A stretch of 64,000 nt of DNA from Ophioderma brevispina (Eukaryota; Echinodermata; Ophiuroidea; Amphilepidida; Ophiodermatidae), in the NCBI GenBank assembly GCA_023653785.1, contig JAMKCH010005450.1, positions 62,001 through 126,000 of the forward strand. Reading direction: 5' to 3'. Positions 59,368 through 64,000 of the stretch are shown one piece after another (within the stretch, counting starts at the first letter, position 1; the number at the start of each line of letters is the position of its first letter). A program made the translations under genes and the position numbers. A model generated the notes under the pieces. The model had not been told where the DNA came from. It saw only the letters and a list, made by a program, of their open reading frames with translations, and did no database searches.

Positions 59368-59566
59368 TAGACCGTATTCAATAGCCAGCCTTGTTGGTGG
59401 ACAAGATAGACGCATTCCAGTACTACAATACATTCACCTGTCAATGATCCCTGTGCACTCGCTAAACATGGATCGATTGACAGCTTAATGTATTGTAGTC
59501 CTGGAATGTATGCATCTTGTCCACCAACATGTCTGGTGGCTGACGTCATATTGAATACGGTCTATA
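59368..59566. mobile_element. 200-bp palindrome
   Basis: Arms 59368-59451 and 59470-59566: ATAGACCGTATTCAATA / ATATTGAATACGGTCTAT, GTTGGTGGACAAGAT / ATCTTGTCCACCAAC, TACTACAATACATT / TAATGTATTGTAGT, CCTGTCAATGATCC / GGATCGATTGACAG. The centre is a short unpaired loop. Confidence 0.9.
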
Positions 59567-60842
59567 CATGTTTTTATTTTTGTTCTTTAAGAGTTAGTGA
59601 CAAGACTTAAATGAAACAAAGTTTTCTTCGGATACCAATATGGCTGGAGAAGGTTCCTATCCATTTGCGTGTCACTGTCACGCATGAATGCGCCTAAGGA
59701 TATGACAAAATCAATATGCGAATGGGCGTATTACACAACCAAACTCAGTGAAAATTTCAGACAAGTAAAGTGATTCAATATTTTAAGATGTAGTAATTTC
59801 TGACTTTCTAATACCTAGATATAAAATTTGTTGTAACTTGTGATTCTGATTTATGTTCAAAATAGCTTGTATTTTGTGTTTCATAACTATGTGTGCATTT
59901 ATACCTAAAATCAAAATGTAGTGTTTTTCAAGTGACTAGTTACTGTAATGCATCCAGAAAAGGTCATTTCATTCAATTTTATAGTTGTTCGTCGAGGACT
60001 TGCACTTGTAAATCTGAGCACTTAAATTTGGAATTTTGTGACGGGGATCACATCCCGTAACAAATACCGGAGGCGATCCTACTGTGACATGAATGACACT
60101 TAACGGAGTGGCCGAGCTTTAAAAATTGCTCTAGTTTTTGAGTTATCCCTCCCTCGGTAGAACAAAACATTTCCACTTTTCTTTGAAGGAAGTATATAAG
60201 ATGGGGAAATGATGGTTGCGGTTGAAATATTTGGTGGCAATGATGATTTCTAGGTCCCCAAAACACATTTGGACTGCAAATTTAGCCAAAATATTATACG
60301 TAAATTATTTAAGTAAAATTTACAATCTTATTTTTATTGGTATCCTTTTTTTTTTTTTTGATTACTCGTACTCGATATTCGTGTGAAATGAAATGTGATG
60401 TTTTGGTAAAATTCCAGACTCTTTATATATTGTATAAAACAGAAATATATAGCATAAATGTTAGAAATTGATGATTACATCATGATTTAAAAGTGTTTGC
60501 TAAGAAATCTAAGAAATTAATAAAATCTTGATTTTCTTAAATTTATAGACTCCAAAAACGTGATTTTTTGGCCTAAAACCCCCCTGCCACATTCACATTG
60601 TCTTTATGAATAGCAATACGGTTGAGCCGTACGTGCAACAGGGTTCACTCTCATTAGCAGACATGTGAGATCCAACAACATGAGCAATGGCTTTATCAAA
60701 TATCTCACTGACATGCATGAAACCAAACCAAAATAATCAGATGCTTCCGTATTTAATTGTGTTGCCCAAGGAAAAAACAAACAATCAACCAATGAAACAA
60801 AAACCAACAAAAAAACAAAAGGAGAACATACGATAATAGGGC
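59567..60842. other. No gene recognised
   Basis: AT-rich, with a T tract at 60348-60359. Confidence 0.4.
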
Positions 60843-61384
60843 TACACTGTAAAACATTTACAGGCAATTTACAAAAAAATCCTGGACAAAAAAATACAGT
60901 ATTTGGCTTATAAATTTGGCAAATAAAGGAAAGTACCGTAAATTTTATGTCCAATATTTCGGGCCTGTTAACGACACAAAAAATTTAAAAAATTAGAAAA
61001 AACCAAAAAAGAAAAATTAAAACAAACATTATTGATACACCGGATGAATCTTCAATTATACGATTAAGTACTAATTACAGGGAAAAATACTGTAATTTTA
61101 CAGGGAACTCTGGCAGCAAGTGCCACAAAACCACCGTACAATCCAGCTTTTGCAGGTTACATTCGAATTGATTATCTTTTACAGTTGAGTAATACATTTT
61201 ACAACAAGTAGGGGCGTTTCGTCAGTGCTTTTTTACTCTACCACACGTTGCACAATCTCTATCTATATGTTTTTGAGGGTTTCGATAATTTATGTTACGT
61301 TTATACTGTAAAATTTACGGTAATTTGTGGCAGAATTGCTTCCAGGATTTTCCTGTAAAATTACAGTATTTTTTTACAGTGTAA
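60843..61384. mobile_element. CACTGTAAAA-type (hAT-like) miniature element
   Basis: TACACTGTAAAACATTTACA at the left and TTTTTTTACAGTGTA at the right, with CCTGG/CCAGG blocks and repeated TACAGTATTT/CTGTAATTTTACAGG motifs inside. CACTGTAAAA ends are common in animal hAT-type miniature elements. No clear 8-bp TSD is visible. Confidence 0.65.
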
Positions 61385-62430
61385 CTGGACTAGGGAAACA
61401 GTCGGAATTGGAAATAAAGCCACCAGCTAGTACCAGACAGGACAAGAATGGCAAGCACTCAAGCCAACATCACTCTTGTTAGGAAGAGGCCGTGTGACCG
61501 ATCACGATAGGCGCTAGGTAAAACACGATGACAGGAATCTCACAGTCTTCATTTCAATAAAATAAAGAGCAAGATTATTTGTGGTCCTTTAGATGGGAAA
61601 AAAGTGCTGTGAAGTCAAGTTCATTTTTATGAGAACCTGTTGGGTTCTACATAATCAAGATGAAATGAACAAATAAATGGCAAATAAAAAGCTTCTTTTA
61701 TTGGCTTGAAATGAATATTGTCAAACAAACGACCCATGCGTATTTGTTTTAGAGGCAATATACTTTTGCCCGAGTCGTTAAAAAGCCACAATCAGTCTTT
61801 TTCCCCAAATTCAAAATGCCCATTTGTCTCTAATGCTATTGTTACGTAATAACAACACTTTATATTACTGTTCTTTGTGGAAACAGACACTTAAGCATTT
61901 TAAAGTGGTAATAAAGGATGCCATTTACGATTTTTCTAGACCTAAAAAAGTCGGATCCCGACTTGTATTAGTAAAACAAAAATAAATCATTATTCTTGAC
62001 AACTACGGAATGTTACGCTTCGCCACTTACAGGGGTCTTTAATACAACAATTTCCAATACAACAGTGTAAAAAATGCACTTTGATGAAAAATAGGGGGCG
62101 CGATTTGTTTACATTTGAAAAAAAAATCGCTGTAGGCTTTAACATTATTTGCTACAGCCTGTATTTACGAAGTTAGTGATTTATATAATTTCTGGCCTTG
62201 GCCATTTGACGTACTATCGTTAATGTGGTCTAAGCAGCACGTACATAAAAGCACACTAAACAAATTCTGGGATTATTTTCAAAATTGATGGCGCCCTCAA
62301 TTCTTTTAAGGATCTTTAATTTGAACACCATACTCGACCCCTAGAACTGGTTTTGCGTCAAAACACGCGCACGTTATGTGCTGCGTGTTTTATGATCTTA
62401 TGTATTTTCCTTACCCGTCGTCATGGTAAT
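61385..62430. other. No gene recognised
   Basis: AT-rich, no tandem or TIR structure paired. Confidence 0.4.
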
Positions 62431-62431
62431 A

Positions 62432-62507
62432 TTCGGCGGAAGTGCGGGTGTAGTTTGAGGAAGGTCCAAGGGAAGTTACAGAATTATCTTGGCTAGTGCA
62501 AGAACAG
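62432..62507 (+). other. Possible non-coding first exon
   Basis: GCGGAAGTGCGGGTG (ETS-like CGGAAGTG) is followed about 60 bp later by a strong splice donor CAG|GTAACC (cut after 62507). This resembles a housekeeping 5' exon, but there is no open frame or downstream exon to support it. Confidence 0.15.
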
Positions 62508-62513
62508 GTAACC

Positions 62514-63450
62514 GCAAAAAACAAACACCGCGGTTTTGTGTGGTAATGCGACGCCATATATTGTTCACATGTAAACTTGTTAATAGATCATGGAACAATT
62601 TATCCTTATGGGTCGTTTAGGGATTTTATGTACGTCACACAGTTTCTTCTGTTGCTAGGCTAAGGTAGTATTAAATATATGATATGTATATTTAAATTAT
62701 TAAGCGAATGATATTTGGAGAAACAGAAAAGCCAGAGAGATGCCTATCTCTCTCTGGTGACATTTGTGGATTGTATGATGAAATAATTGGTAACCGTATA
62801 ATCGGAAAAAAAAAGTATTAAGGATATAACGTGTTGTATTATAAAATGCATGTTCTGTTCTTCTGAACGAAAAAGGTTCGGAAAATGTGCAAATTCTCTT
62901 CTGGTGAACAAAAATAAATAACAATTGTTTCGCCTATTAAATTAAAAATCGTACAGAATAAACACGAAATTAACTATAGGTCAGAATAGTTATATGCCAT
63001 ATTAAGGGGAAAAGCGAAAAAGCTACTATTTCTTACGTCAAGAAGTTGATGCTGCTTATTGGATATCATTACAAATAAAAAGAAAAGACCAGTAGGATAG
63101 GGATACCAAATTTTAACTCAAATTGTTGTGTTTTTTTTTTGGTTAGCAAGTAGGGGTGCAACAACAACACCTACCCAACATGGTAAAGAAATACTTTGGT
63201 TAGAAAGGAGAAACAGGACAAGTCTTGAAACAACAAACAACAATTATCATACGGTAACGCCCTGATCAGGTTTTGTTCTTCAATTAGACTTAACCAAGGC
63301 CCGTCACCGTCGTTTCCCAAATTGAAATTCTGACTTAGATCAATTAGACTCATTATGCAGTTGATATATTCATAAGAATACGCATGATAAGTAACATATT
63401 CGAATATTTTTGGAAACCTCATTTCTGTAGTATTTGTACACAAATATATT
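62514..63450. other. No gene recognised; small hairpin
   Basis: A short perfect hairpin CCAGAGAGA / TCTCTCTGG lies at 62732-62757. Confidence 0.4.
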
Positions 63451-63557
63451 AGTAGTAGTAGTAGTCAACCAACGTTTTAAATCCGGTTTTGGCCCGTAAC
63501 GGGGGGTGGCCGGTACCCCATCTTCCCACCCCCACCCCCCCCCCCCCCCCCCCTGGT
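63451..63557 (+). repeat. (AGT)n and poly-C low complexity
   Basis: Five AGT units at 63451-63465 and a C-rich run at 63526-63553. The proline-rich frame downstream is created by the C run. Confidence 0.9.
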
Positions 63558-63957
63558 AGCAACCGCCTTTACTCCTTCCTTCCCTTCACCCGATCAATGC
63601 ATCCTCATCCTCAACCCAACCTCCACCCGACTCAAAAGGCCTTCTTAAGGCATGCTCTTTATCCTTCCTCACCACCTGCCACATACCACGCAAACTATCG
63701 CTTGCGATATAAGATAATAAAATGAAAATATTAAAAAAAAGATTTTTGTAACAGCGATTGTGAGACTAATAAAACATTTTTTCCCCATAAATATTAATAT
63801 TCATTTTTACAAATTCAAAAGAAATATTATTGGTGTAAAGTGAATCTGTATGCGTTAAAATATTCTAATTAAATTGCTTCCGCAAAAATTAATCGAATGC
63901 CCAAAAACTTACTTCAAAGAAACGTTTTTTTCAAACCATTCGAGTCGCTGCTCTGAC

Positions 63958-64000
63958 CTTGCCCAATTCCCGATACTCATCCCGAACGGAGTTCATTTCC
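63958..64000 (-). CDS. Possible partial coding exon at window edge
   Basis: On the minus strand the last bases read EMNSVRDEYRELGK, a helix-like protein segment, up to AAG|GTCAGA, a possible splice donor. If not spliced, the frame stops at about 63931. The rest would lie beyond 64000. The product is unknown, and it is too short to distinguish from chance. Confidence 0.2.

Noticed and set aside
63489..63725. Proline-rich 78-codon frame
   Set aside because: Driven by C-rich low complexity and ends in AT-rich sequence; no domain.

Overview
This window looks like intergenic or heterochromatic-type DNA from a multicellular animal, not a prokaryote. It is AT-rich, has no long open frames, and carries microsatellites, long homopolymers, a decayed non-LTR retrotransposon and many terminal-inverted-repeat (TIR) elements. 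Frequent TAGGCCTA-type motifs and the repeat style suggest a marine invertebrate, perhaps an ambulacrarian or other deuterostome; this is an impression, not a proof. I found no complete host protein gene, rRNA or tRNA. Two or three very short candidate exons are listed at low confidence. Many differences between duplicated copies are single-base indels, often in homopolymers, so part of the divergence may be uncorrected long-read error.

Layout. 1-725 is a TIR element. 726-5255 holds two tandem copies of a 2.1-kb unit plus a partial third. 5659-6411 is a degenerate minisatellite. 9650-18555 carries a series of fold-back and TIR elements. 18804-19640 is an unusual array of alternating short palindromes, followed by a ~0.87-kb repeat (R). 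R is interrupted by a 5.2-kb TIR element (X, 19827-25032), which itself contains a Jockey/CR1-like LINE relic and a TTAA-flanked element with a THAP-like exon. 25033-30870 continues R and duplicates the whole array-plus-R unit. The second copy preserves the empty site of X and carries its own insertion of a piggyBac-like TTAA element (P, 28732-29529). 31-44 kb contains more P copies, TTAA-flanked miniature elements, a near-perfect palindrome, a 2.8-kb TIR element (Y) and a fold-back element split by later repeats. 46.7-47.9 kb has two TTAA-flanked elements abutting at one shared TTAA. 49.4-61.4 kb holds further miniature elements, an inverted P copy, an 0.86-kb palindrome, a 200-bp palindrome and a CACTGTAAAA-type element. 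The right edge may contain the end of a real coding exon on the minus strand.

The strongest themes are: (1) a mobilome dominated by TTAA-targeting elements of at least five unrelated TIR families; (2) a nested-insertion history that can be read directly, because a tandem duplicate preserves empty sites; (3) a palindrome array attached to a dispersed repeat. No genes here form a pathway.
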